DNA from: Herbiconiux daphne
Lineage (GTDB): Bacteria > Actinomycetota > Actinomycetes > Actinomycetales > Microbacteriaceae
Length of the DNA stretch: 64,000 bases
Direction of reading: 5' to 3'
Assembly (NCBI RefSeq): GCF_024979295.1
Contig: NZ_JANLCJ010000001.1
Coordinates: forward strand, 434,001 to 498,000
In this document: positions 46,138 through 55,651 of the stretch, one piece after another
How the letters are laid out: every line of letters starts with the position of its first letter
How positions within the stretch are numbered: position 1 is the first letter of the stretch
Notes under the pieces: generated by a model
What the model saw: the letters and a program-made list of their open reading frames with translations, nothing else
The model's database searches: none
Told to the model about the DNA's origin: nothing
Position numbers and translations under genes: made by a program

Positions 46138-47481
46138 TTAACCGATTCGTTCTTTACGCCCGAGGATGCCCTGCGGTCGCACGAGGAGCACCAGGATGAG
46201 CACCACGAGAGCCGCGGCGTACTTCAGGTCCGGCGGTATGAACAGGGTCGACAGCTCGACGAACAGGCCCACGACGATCGAGCCCACCAGCGCGCCGTAG
46301 GCCGAGCCGAGACCACCGAGCGTGACGGCCGCGAACATCAGCAGCAGCACCTGGAAGCCCATGTCCCACGACACCTGGCGGTAGAGGGCCAGCATCACGC
46401 CGGCGAGGGCTGCGAGGGCGCCGGCGAGCACCCAGACGATGCGGATGATGCGGTCGACGTCGATTCCGGATGCCGCCGCGAGCGACGGGTTGTCGGAGAC
46501 GGCCCGCGTCGCCTTGCCGATGCGGGTGCGAGTGAGGAAGAGGCCGACCAGCACGAGCACGACCACCGAGATCAGCATGCTGATCAGCGATCCCGTGGTG
46601 ATGCGCACCGGCCCGAGTACGACGGCGTCGGAGAGCCCGACGTTCATCGTCTTCGTGTCGCCGCCGATGTTGAACAGATAGAGGTAACGCAGGGCGATCG
46701 CGAGACCGATCGACACGATCATGGCCTGCACGAGTTTCACCCCCTTGCGTCTCAAGGGTTTCCAGAGCAACCAGTCGTTCAGGTAGCCGAACACGCCACC
46801 GAGCACGAGGGCGACCACCATCGCGATGAAGATGTTGATGCCGAGCAGCACCGCGACCACCCACGCCACGATGGCCCCGAAGGTCACCATCTCGCCGTGG
46901 GCGAAGTTGTTGAGGCCCGTGGTGCCGAAGATGAGTGTGATGCCGATGGCGGCGAGGGCGATCAGCAGACCGAAGTTGAGGCCGGCCGCGAGGCGTTGCA
47001 GGAACTGCTCGAAGAAGCCCGTCGTCTGACGGGTGTCAGCGCCGAGCGGGAACGACCTCGTGATCGTGTTGGTCTGCCATTCGCCGGCGGAGACGGTCGC
47101 CGAGCTCTTGTCGGGATCGCGCAGCTCGACGCCGTCGGGAAGCGTCTCGGGGTCGAGGGTGACGGTGTAGTCGCCCTTGCCCGGCACGACCACAGACCAG
47201 CGGCCCGTGTCATCCGTCGTCGCGACCTCGGAGAAGTCGCCGCCCTCGACCGTGACCTCGGCGCCGGCGACGAGGGTGTCGCCGTCGCGGAGGATTCCGC
47301 CGATGGTGTAGGTCGTGGTGAAATCGCCGGAATCGGTCGACGTCGGGGTTGGTGCGGGCGTTTCGGTGGCCCTTGCCGAAGTGGCTGCGGCGCCGAGCGC
47401 GAAGCCGAGGCAGAGCGCTAGCACTGCGACGATCATCGTGGTCAAGCGGACACCGCGTCCGAGACGGATACCTGCGATCAA
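46138..47481 (-). CDS. livH: LivH-type ABC permease with secreted N-terminal domain
   Basis: 447 residues from the TTG at 47481, chosen because a perfect AGGAGG lies seven bases upstream. Residues 1-37 look like a signal peptide (TTMIVAVLALCLGFALGAAATSARA). Residues about 45-150 form a carboxypeptidase-regulatory-like beta domain (TIGGILRDGDTLVAGAEVTVEGG, DDTGRWSVVVPGKGDYTVTLD). The LivH permease starts at about 165 with NNFAHGEMVTFGA and ends RPQGILGRKERIG. Normal LivH is about 290-310 residues. The extra domain would lie outside the membrane next to the channel mouth, where LivK docks. Confidence 0.88.
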   Translation of the reverse strand: MIAGIRLGRGVRLTTMIVAVLALCLGFALGAAATSARATETPAPTPTSTDSGDFTTTYTIGGILRDGDTLVAGAEVTVEGGDFSEVATTDDTGRWSVVVPGKGDYTVTLDPETLPDGVELRDPDKSSATVSAGEWQTNTITRSFPLGADTRQTTGFFEQFLQRLAAGLNFGLLIALAAIGITLIFGTTGLNNFAHGEMVTFGAIVAWVVAVLLGINIFIAMVVALVLGGVFGYLNDWLLWKPLRRKGVKLVQAMIVSIGLAIALRYLYLFNIGGDTKTMNVGLSDAVVLGPVRITTGSLISMLISVVVLVLVGLFLTRTRIGKATRAVSDNPSLAAASGIDVDRIIRIVWVLAGALAALAGVMLALYRQVSWDMGFQVLLLMFAAVTLGGLGSAYGALVGSIVVGLFVELSTLFIPPDLKYAAALVVLILVLLVRPQGILGRKERIG

Positions 47482-47548
47482 GACAGCACCTCCTGGAAGG
47501 AGACCGCCGGGTGCAGCGGCGATCTCCGTGTCTATGGTCGTAGCGACA

Positions 47549-47578
47549 TTGCTAGACCATACATTCGAATTGTGTCCA
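47549..47578 (-). promoter_or_regulatory. Candidate livH promoter
   Basis: On the minus strand TGGACA (47578-47573) and TAGCAA (47554-47549) are 18 bp apart. The leader to the TTG would be about 60 nt. The rest of the gap up to guaB at 47685 contains the small palindrome CTAACCGTTAG (47639-47649) and possible -10 boxes for guaB. Confidence 0.4.
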
Positions 47579-47675
47579 CGGTGTTTCAGGTGGCCATCTT
47601 CGACGTCCGTCATTTCTACACCGGAATAACGAGAGCGCCTAACCGTTAGCATTTAGACAGGTTTCGGGCGTTTAG

Positions 47676-49187
<1,512 letters not shown>

Positions 49188-49234
49188 TACCTGGCGGGAC
49201 GGGCGGTAGTTCGCTCAGGTTGCCCCACCTCCGC

Positions 49235-49291
49235 CGAGAAGTCACTTTTCGTTGCTCGGTGGGGGTGTGGGGAACGGATTGTGACTTCTCG
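49235..49291. repeat. 11-bp inverted repeat between guaB and guaB3
   Basis: CGAGAAGTCAC (49235-49245) and GTGACTTCTCG (49281-49291) are exact inverted repeats 35 bp apart. The left arm continues TTTTCG. It resembles the half-site of the 74-bp palindrome at 28488-28561 (GAG, two variable bases, GTCACTTT). No T-run follows. Confidence 0.7.
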
Positions 49292-49361
49292 CGGGGGAGG
49301 GCGACGCCGGGCCAGTGGAGGCCCGGGCCGGGGGACGGGCGCCCGGATAGGATGAAGCGTG

Positions 49362-50480
49362 ATGGAAATTGAAATCGGCCGCGCAAAGCGGGGTCGCCGC
49401 GTCTATGCCTTCGACGACATCGCGGTGGTGCCGTCGCGGCGCACCCGCGACCCGCAAGACGTCTCGGTGAACTGGTCGATCGACGCCTACCAGTTCGACA
49501 TCCCCGTGCTCGCCGCCCCGATGGACTCCGTGGTGTCGCCGAAGACGGCGATCATGATCGGCCAGCTCGGCGGCCTCGGCGTGCTCGACCTCGAGGGTCT
49601 GTGGACGCGCTACGAAGACCCCGAGCCCCTGCTGGCCGAGATCCGCAGCCTGCCCGACGACCGCGCCACCGAGCGCATGCAGCAGATCTACGCCGAGCCG
49701 GTGAAGCCCGAGCTCGTCGCGGCGCGACTGGCCGAGATCCGCGCCTCGGGCGTCACCGTCGCCGGCTCGCTGTCGCCCCAGCGCACCCAGGAGCTCTACG
49801 AGACCGTCGTGGCCGCCGGCGTCGACCTGTTCGTCATCCGCGGCACCACGGTGTCGGCCGAGCACGTGTCGAAGAACGTCGAGCCGCTCAACCTCAAGAA
49901 GTTCATCTACGAACTCGACGTGCCGGTGATCGTGGGCGGCGCCGCCACCTACACCGCGGCCCTGCACCTCATGCGCACCGGCGCCGCCGGGGTGCTCGTC
50001 GGTTTCGGCGGGGGAGCCGCCTCCACCACCCGCGCGACCCTCGGCATCCACGCCCCCATGGCCACCGCGGTGGCGGATGTCGCGGGCGCACGCCGTGACT
50101 ACATGGACGAGTCGGGCGGCCGCTACGTGCACGTCATCGCCGACGGCGGCCTCGGCACCTCGGGCGACATCGTGAAGGCCATCTCGGTCGGCGCCGACGC
50201 CGTCATGCTCGGCACCGCGCTGGCGCGAGCGACGGATGCCCCAGGCGGCGGTTACCACTGGGGCCCCGAGGCCCACCACTCCCAGCTTCCGCGGGGCAAC
50301 CGGGTGCACGTGGGCACCGTGGCGCCGCTCGAGCAGATCCTCTACGGCCCCTCACCGGTCGCCGACGGCACCGCCAACCTGATCGGCGCACTGCGCCGTT
50401 CGATGGCGACGACGGGCTACTCCGACCTCAAGGAGTTCCAGCGCATCGAAGTGGTTGTCGCCCCCTACCGGGTTGACTAG
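49362..50480 (+). CDS. guaB3: GuaB3 family IMP dehydrogenase-related protein lacking cysteine
   Basis: 372 residues from the ATG at 49362; a GTG at 49359 would add one residue, and TAGGAT (49348-49353) lies just upstream. A TIM barrel without CBS domains: VYAFDDIAVVPSRRTRDP, AAPMDSVVSPKTA, DYMDESGGRYVHVIADGG. The loop aligned with the catalytic GSICTTR of GuaB reads GAASTTR, and there is no cysteine anywhere in the protein, so the usual covalent IMPDH or GMP reductase chemistry is not possible. A role in binding nucleotides or in regulation is open. Confidence 0.9.
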   Translation: MEIEIGRAKRGRRVYAFDDIAVVPSRRTRDPQDVSVNWSIDAYQFDIPVLAAPMDSVVSPKTAIMIGQLGGLGVLDLEGLWTRYEDPEPLLAEIRSLPDDRATERMQQIYAEPVKPELVAARLAEIRASGVTVAGSLSPQRTQELYETVVAAGVDLFVIRGTTVSAEHVSKNVEPLNLKKFIYELDVPVIVGGAATYTAALHLMRTGAAGVLVGFGGGAASTTRATLGIHAPMATAVADVAGARRDYMDESGGRYVHVIADGGLGTSGDIVKAISVGADAVMLGTALARATDAPGGGYHWGPEAHHSQLPRGNRVHVGTVAPLEQILYGPSPVADGTANLIGALRRSMATTGYSDLKEFQRIEVVVAPYRVD

Positions 50481-50524
50481 CGTAAAGAACGAGGGCAGTT
50501 AGCTCACCAACGAAGGAGAGTCTC

Positions 50525-52255
50525 ATGGGCACGACAAGTTCGGTTTCGCACTCGACGAAGATCGGCCCGGAGGAACGAGCGGCGGCGATCGAGGCCCTCA
50601 AGTCGAAAGAACTCGACATCCTGGTGGTGGGCGGCGGCATCGTCGGCACCGGTAGCGCCCTGGATGCCGTCACCCGGGGCCTGCGGGTCGGAATGGTCGA
50701 GGCACGGGACTGGGCGTCGGGCACGTCGAGCCGTTCGTCGAAGCTCGTGCACGGCGGCATCCGTTACCTGGAGCAGCTCGATTTCCGCCTGGTGCGCGAG
50801 GCCCTGATCGAGCGCGGGCTGCTGCTGCAGCGCATCGCCCCGCACCTGGTGAAGCCGGTGCGGTTTCTCTACCCCCTGAACAAACGGGTCATCGAGCGCG
50901 CCTACATCGGCGCCGGCATGCTGCTCTATGACATCTTCTCGTACTCGGGCGGACGCCCTCCGGGGGTGCCGCACCACCGCCACCTCTCGCGCCGCCAGGT
51001 GCAGACGCTCATGCCCAGCCTGTCGAAAGACGCGCTGATCGGCGGCATCACCTACTACGACGCCCAGGTCGACGACGCCCGTTACGTGGCGAGCGTCGCG
51101 CGCACGGCGGCCTCCTATGGTGCGCACGTGGCGAGCCGGGTGCAGGTCGACGGGTTCATCAAGGTGGGCGAACGCGTGGTCGGCGTGCACGCGCACGACC
51201 TCGAGTCGGGCGAGAAGTTCGACATCCGGGCGAAGCAGGTCGTGAACGCGACCGGGGTGTGGACCGATGACACCCAGGCGATGGTGGGCGAGCGCGGCCA
51301 GTTCAAGGTGCGGGCCTCGAAGGGAATCCACCTGGTGGTGCCGCGCGACCGGTTCCAGGGCAAGTCGGGCCTGCTGCTGCGCACCGAGAAGAGCGTGCTC
51401 TTCGTCATTCCGTGGGGCCGGCACTGGCTGATCGGCACCACCGACACCGACTGGCACCTCGACAAGGCGCATCCGGCGGCGACGGCGGCCGACATCGACT
51501 ACCTGCTCGAACACGTCAACAAGGTGCTCGCCGTGCCGCTCACGCGCGAAGACGTGGAGGGTGTGTTCGCGGGCCTGCGCCCGTTGCTCGCCGGCGAGTC
51601 GGAGCAGACCTCCAAGCTCTCGCGCGAGCACCTCGTGGCGCACTCGGTGCCCGGGCTCGTCGTGGTGGCCGGGGGCAAATGGACGACCTACCGCATCATG
51701 GCCAAAGACGCCATCGACGCCGCGGTCTCGGCGCTCGACGGCAAGATCTCGCCGTCGGTGACGCAGGACATCGCGTTGCTCGGGGCCGAGGGCTACCAGG
51801 CGGCCTGGAACAAGCGCGCCAAGATCGCGCGCCGGTTCGGGGTGCACACCGTGCGGATCGAGCATCTGCTGAACCGCTACGGCACGCTCACCGACGAATT
51901 GCTCGACCTGATCGCCGAGCGGCCCGAGCTGGCGGAGCCGCTGCCCGGGGCCGACGACTACATCGGCGCCGAAGTGGTCTATGCGGCGTCGCACGAGAGC
52001 GCGCTGCACCTCGACGACGTGCTGGCGCGCCGCACCCGCATCTCGATCGAGGCCTGGGACCGCGGGGTGTCGGCGGCGCCGGTGGCCGCACGGCTGATGG
52101 GCGAGGTGCTCGGCTGGGACGAGGAGCGCATCCAGCACGAGGTCACGGTCTACCTCGAACGCGTCGCCGCCGAGCGGGCGAGTCAGGAGCAGCCCGACGA
52201 CGAGTCGGCCGAGCGCATCCGGCTCGAGGCGCCCGACATCGTGAAGGTGGACTGA
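50525..52255 (+). CDS. glpD: Aerobic glycerol-3-phosphate dehydrogenase
   Basis: 576 residues. The FAD-binding VVGGGIVGTGSALDA is at about residues 36-50, with SSRSSKLVHGGIRYLEQLDFRLV and GLRPLLAG following; a C-terminal helical domain covers about 410-560. It oxidises glycerol-3-phosphate to dihydroxyacetone phosphate and feeds electrons to quinone at the membrane. GAAGGAG precedes the ATG. A TTGACT (50473-50478) spanning the guaB3 stop may be its -35 box. Confidence 0.96.
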   Translation: MGTTSSVSHSTKIGPEERAAAIEALKSKELDILVVGGGIVGTGSALDAVTRGLRVGMVEARDWASGTSSRSSKLVHGGIRYLEQLDFRLVREALIERGLLLQRIAPHLVKPVRFLYPLNKRVIERAYIGAGMLLYDIFSYSGGRPPGVPHHRHLSRRQVQTLMPSLSKDALIGGITYYDAQVDDARYVASVARTAASYGAHVASRVQVDGFIKVGERVVGVHAHDLESGEKFDIRAKQVVNATGVWTDDTQAMVGERGQFKVRASKGIHLVVPRDRFQGKSGLLLRTEKSVLFVIPWGRHWLIGTTDTDWHLDKAHPAATAADIDYLLEHVNKVLAVPLTREDVEGVFAGLRPLLAGESEQTSKLSREHLVAHSVPGLVVVAGGKWTTYRIMAKDAIDAAVSALDGKISPSVTQDIALLGAEGYQAAWNKRAKIARRFGVHTVRIEHLLNRYGTLTDELLDLIAERPELAEPLPGADDYIGAEVVYAASHESALHLDDVLARRTRISIEAWDRGVSAAPVAARLMGEVLGWDEERIQHEVTVYLERVAAERASQEQPDDESAERIRLEAPDIVKVD

Positions 52256-52317
52256 CAGGCGGCTGCGCTGGGCGCGAACGGGCAGCCGGCGACGACGGGT
52301 GATGCCGCCCCCTCGAC

Positions 52318-52323
52318 TAAACT
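52318..52323 (+). promoter_or_regulatory. -10 box (TAAACT) of the K+/H+ antiporter operon
   Basis: TAAACT gives a leader of about 45 nt before the ATG at 52376. No clear -35 box is seen. Confidence 0.4.
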
Positions 52324-52375
52324 GGAATCACCGCGGATCGGATGATCGCGATGAGGTTTTCCTGAGGAGACAGCC

Positions 52376-52912
52376 ATGGTGGACGTTCGGCGAGTCAAGC
52401 TTCCCGGCGTGGGGGTGCTGCACACGTTCAAGACGTCGGACGGCGGCAAGGTCGGCGTGATCGCCCACCGCTCCGGGCACAGCGACCTCATCACGTTCTC
52501 CGACGACGAAGACGGCTCGAACGCCACCAAGATCTCACTCCGCCTCTCCGAAGACGAAGCGCACACCCTCGCCGAGCTGCTCGGCGGCACCCAGATCACC
52601 GAGTCGCTGACGGCGCTCGACCAGATCCCGGGCCTCAGCATCGACTGGTTCACGGTCGATTACGACGACCACATCGCCGGCCAGCCCCTCGGCAGCCCGG
52701 CCGAGCGCGGCATCGCAGGTCTCACCGTCGTGGCCGTCGTGCGCGGCGACTCCACCAACCCCGCGCCGGCGACCGACTTCAAGGTGTTCCCCGGCGACAC
52801 GCTCGTCGTGGCCGGTTCGCCCGAGAAGGTCGCCAAGGCGTTCAACTTCTTCCGCACCGGTGAGGCGAAGCTCCGGGCCGGAGTGGTCGACGGCTCTCCC
52901 GGCCTCAGCTAG
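52376..52912 (+). CDS. KhtT-type regulatory subunit of a K+/H+ antiporter (RCK_C domain)
   Basis: 178 residues, soluble. The N-terminal part (RRVKLPGVGVLHTFKTSDGGKVGVIAHRSG) and the C-terminal RCK_C/TrkA-C domain (about 90-165, GLTVVAVVRG, FPGDTLVVAGSPEKV) match the actinobacterial partners of KhtU. In B. subtilis KhtT binds nucleotides and c-di-AMP and gates the antiporter. AGGAG precedes the ATG. The gene for the membrane subunit follows after 9 bp. Confidence 0.88.
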   Translation: MVDVRRVKLPGVGVLHTFKTSDGGKVGVIAHRSGHSDLITFSDDEDGSNATKISLRLSEDEAHTLAELLGGTQITESLTALDQIPGLSIDWFTVDYDDHIAGQPLGSPAERGIAGLTVVAVVRGDSTNPAPATDFKVFPGDTLVVAGSPEKVAKAFNFFRTGEAKLRAGVVDGSPGLS

Positions 52913-52921
52913 GCCCGCCGA

Positions 52922-54382
52922 ATGCACCTGGGCCCCGACCTCCTCGTTCTCGGCATCCTGTTCGTCATCGCCTATGTGCTGGGGCGGTTGGGAAAGTCGA
53001 TCGGCCTGCCCGCGATTCCGATCTACATGGTCGTGGGGCTGATCGCGAGCCCCTACTTCACCTGGTTCCCGCTCAGCTTCGCGCACGGCGACTACATCGA
53101 GTTGATCGCGGTCTTCGGGTTGATCCTGCTGCTGTTCAACCTGGGGCTCGAGTTCGATCAAGACGAGTTCTTCAGCAACGCCGGCAAGCTCATCATCTCG
53201 GGCGGCTCCTACATCGCCATCAACATGGCGGTCGGGCTCGTGTTCGGCTTCCTGGTGGGCTGGGGTTCCCGTGAAGCGCTGATCATCGCGGGAATCACCG
53301 CGACATCCTCGAGCGCCATCGTCACGAAACTGCTGATCGAACTGAACCGGCTGGCCAACCGCGAGACGCCGATGATCCTGGGCGTGACGGTGGTCGAAGA
53401 CGTCTTCATCGCGATCTACCTGGCGATCGTCTCGGTGGTGCTGAGCGGCGAGACCGAGATCTGGCCGGTGGTCGGCAAGCTCGTGATCGCCTTCGTCTTC
53501 TTGGTCGTCATGTTCGCGGTCGCCCGCTGGGGCGGCCGATTCGTGTCGCGCATCTTCCGCACCAAAGACGACGAGCTCTTCACCATCCTGTTCTTCGGGC
53601 TGGCCATCATGTTCGGAGGCCTCGGCGAGATCCTCGGGGTGACGGATGCGATCGGTGCCTTCCTGATCGGCCTCGTGCTGGGTGCGACCCGCTATCGCAA
53701 CCGCATCGAACAGATCGCCATCCCCCTGCGCGACGTGTTCGGCGCGTTCTTCTTCTTGAACTTCGGGTTGGGGCTCGACCCGTCGAAGTTCCCGCTCGTG
53801 ATCGTGCCCGTGGTGATCGCCGTCGGCATGACCATCGGCCTCAACATCATCGCCGGGCAGTTCGTGGCCAGGCTGAACGGCCTGAACGCCCAGGCGGGCA
53901 TCAACACGGCGGCCATCCTGCAGAACCGGGGGGAGTTCGCGCTCATTCTCGCGACCCTCGCCCTCGCGGCGGGGCTCGACGCGCGCATCCAGCCGTTCGC
54001 GGGGCTCTACGTGCTCATCATGGCCATCATCGGGCCCATCCTCGCCGTGAACTCGGAGAAGATCGGGGCGTTCGTGTTGCGCACCAACAAGAAGCGCGCA
54101 CCCGCCAAGACCGTGGGCGCTCCGGCGGGGTCGCCGGTGTCGAACGAGGCGATCGCCCTGATGGAGGGCGAGCTCGAGGCCGACCGGGTCGACCCCTACC
54201 CCGATCCGGATGTCGCCGACGATCCGCTCGCCGACGATGCGCTCGCCGGCGACGGCCTCGATGACGCCGGAGGCTCCGATGACACCGCCGACCCCGAGCT
54301 CGCGAACATCGACCGCCTGATCGAGCAGGCGATGCAACAGGGCGACGAACCGAACCGCAACGCAAGGGACAGCGAGTATTGA
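52922..54382 (+). CDS. CPA2-family cation:proton antiporter, KhtU type
   Basis: 486 residues. About twelve membrane helices cover residues 5-390, with ATSSSAIVTKLLIEL and NRGEFALILATLALAAG, motifs of the CPA2 K+/H+ exchangers. A hydrophilic C-terminal tail of about 95 residues is strongly acidic (DPYPDPDVADDPLADDALAGDGLDD region). It probably exports K+ in exchange for H+ under control of the KhtT-like protein encoded just upstream. Confidence 0.9.
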   Translation: MHLGPDLLVLGILFVIAYVLGRLGKSIGLPAIPIYMVVGLIASPYFTWFPLSFAHGDYIELIAVFGLILLLFNLGLEFDQDEFFSNAGKLIISGGSYIAINMAVGLVFGFLVGWGSREALIIAGITATSSSAIVTKLLIELNRLANRETPMILGVTVVEDVFIAIYLAIVSVVLSGETEIWPVVGKLVIAFVFLVVMFAVARWGGRFVSRIFRTKDDELFTILFFGLAIMFGGLGEILGVTDAIGAFLIGLVLGATRYRNRIEQIAIPLRDVFGAFFFLNFGLGLDPSKFPLVIVPVVIAVGMTIGLNIIAGQFVARLNGLNAQAGINTAAILQNRGEFALILATLALAAGLDARIQPFAGLYVLIMAIIGPILAVNSEKIGAFVLRTNKKRAPAKTVGAPAGSPVSNEAIALMEGELEADRVDPYPDPDVADDPLADDALAGDGLDDAGGSDDTADPELANIDRLIEQAMQQGDEPNRNARDSEY

Positions 54383-55197
54383 CTCTCGGAAGTGTGATGA
54401 GGCGTCCGCGCTGGATCGCGACGCTCGTGCTCGCCCTGGCGGTCGCCGCAGGATTCGCGGCGCTCGGGCAGTGGCAGCTCGGCCGCGCCGTGTCCACCGG
54501 CACCGCCGTCAACGACCAGACCGAGAACGTGCGTCCGCTGGCCGATGTGGCGAAGCCGCAGACCCCGGTGGTCGAGACCCAGGCGGCGCAGCGCGTCAGT
54601 GTGGCGGGGGAGTACGTGCCGTCGGGCTACGGCCTGCTCGGCGACCGCCTCAACGACGGTGAGCCCGGCTACTGGGTGATCGGCCAGCTACACGTCGACG
54701 GCCTGATCGACACCTCGCTCGCCGTGGCCCTCGGCTGGACCTCGAGCGCCGACGACGCGCAAGCGGCCGTCGACGCCCTCGCGGCCGGCGGCTCGGCCGG
54801 CGTGGTGCAACTCGAGGGGCGCTACCTGCCCACCGAGGCGCCGGCTCCGGATGACGCCGAGAAACCCGTGGCCGGCCCGTCGTCGTTCGGCACCGGCGTG
54901 CTGGAGACCACGATGGCGGTTTCGTCGCTGATCAACTCCTGGCCGGACTTCGACGCGAACGCCGACGTCTACGGCGGCTACCTCGTGGTCGACGAGGCTC
55001 CCGCCGGTCTCACCGCGATCGACTCGCCCGAACCCGACCGCTCGGTGCAGCTGAACTGGCTCAACATCTTCTACGCCGCCGAATGGGTGGTGTTCGCCGG
55101 GTTCGCGATCTACCTCTGGTATCGCCTGGTGCGTGACGCCTGGGAGCGTGAGCTGGAGGAAGCCGACGAGAACGCACCGGATGCGCGGGTAGGCTAG
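54379..55197 (+). CDS. SURF1 family protein
   Basis: 272 residues from the TTG at 54379, which overlaps the antiporter stop and has AAGGGA upstream; an ATG at 54397 is an alternative. Two membrane helices (about 12-32 and 228-250) flank an external domain with GQWQLGRA, GLLGDRLNDGEPGYWVIGQL and a C-terminal NWLNIFYAAEWVVFAG, the SURF1 signatures. It assists cytochrome c oxidase assembly. Confidence 0.88.
   Translation: MTLGSVMRRPRWIATLVLALAVAAGFAALGQWQLGRAVSTGTAVNDQTENVRPLADVAKPQTPVVETQAAQRVSVAGEYVPSGYGLLGDRLNDGEPGYWVIGQLHVDGLIDTSLAVALGWTSSADDAQAAVDALAAGGSAGVVQLEGRYLPTEAPAPDDAEKPVAGPSSFGTGVLETTMAVSSLINSWPDFDANADVYGGYLVVDEAPAGLTAIDSPEPDRSVQLNWLNIFYAAEWVVFAGFAIYLWYRLVRDAWERELEEADENAPDARVG
55190..55195 (+). 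promoter_or_regulatory. Leaderless -10 box (TAGGCT) of DUF3817-guaA
   Basis: TAGGCT overlaps the end of the SURF1 reading frame and ends six bases before the ATG at 55202. Confidence 0.5.
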
Positions 55198-55201
55198 ATC
55201 C

Positions 55202-55651
55202 ATGGCTCTCGCCCCCAAGATGAAGGACTTCCCGCGCATCCGCGGGGCCCTGAAGTTCTACCAGGTCGCCTCGATCATCACCGGCGTCATGCTGCTTCTG
55301 CTCTGCGTCGAGATGCTGCTGAAATACACGCCGATCGGCGTCGAGCTCGAGCTCGGCGGCCCCCGGGGCTTCTTGGCGTTCGTTCCCTCGGGCACGACCG
55401 TCGCCGTCAACCTGAGCACCGGCGTGCTGATCGCCCACGGCTGGTTCTACGTCGTCTACCTCTTCTCCGACTTCCGCCTCTGGAGCCTGATGCGGTGGCC
55501 GTTCACCCGGTTCATCGTCATCGCGCTCGGGGGCGTCATCCCGTTCCTCTCCTTCTTCCTCGAAGCGCGCGTCGCGCGTGAGGTGAAGACCTACCTCGCC
55601 TCGCGTGAAGCCGAGGCGGCAACCCCGCAACCAGTGGAGGCCTCCAATTAG
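55202..55651 (+). CDS. DUF3817 domain-containing membrane protein
   Basis: 149 residues with three to four membrane helices ([46 protein letters not shown]). It is the DUF3817 protein that lies before guaA in many actinobacteria; no function is known. The last codons contain GGAGG, which sits six bases before the probable guaA start. Confidence 0.85.
   Translation: MALAPKMKDFPRIRGALKFYQVASIITGVMLLLLCVEMLLKYTPIGVELELGGPRGFLAFVPSGTTVAVNLSTGVLIAHGWFYVVYLFSDFRLWSLMRWPFTRFIVIALGGVIPFLSFFLEARVAREVKTYLASREAEAATPQPVEASN

Noticed and set aside
52324..52375. c-di-AMP riboswitch before the K+/H+ antiporter operon
   Set aside because: The leader is only about 45 nt, far shorter than the ydaO class, and shows no matching stems.
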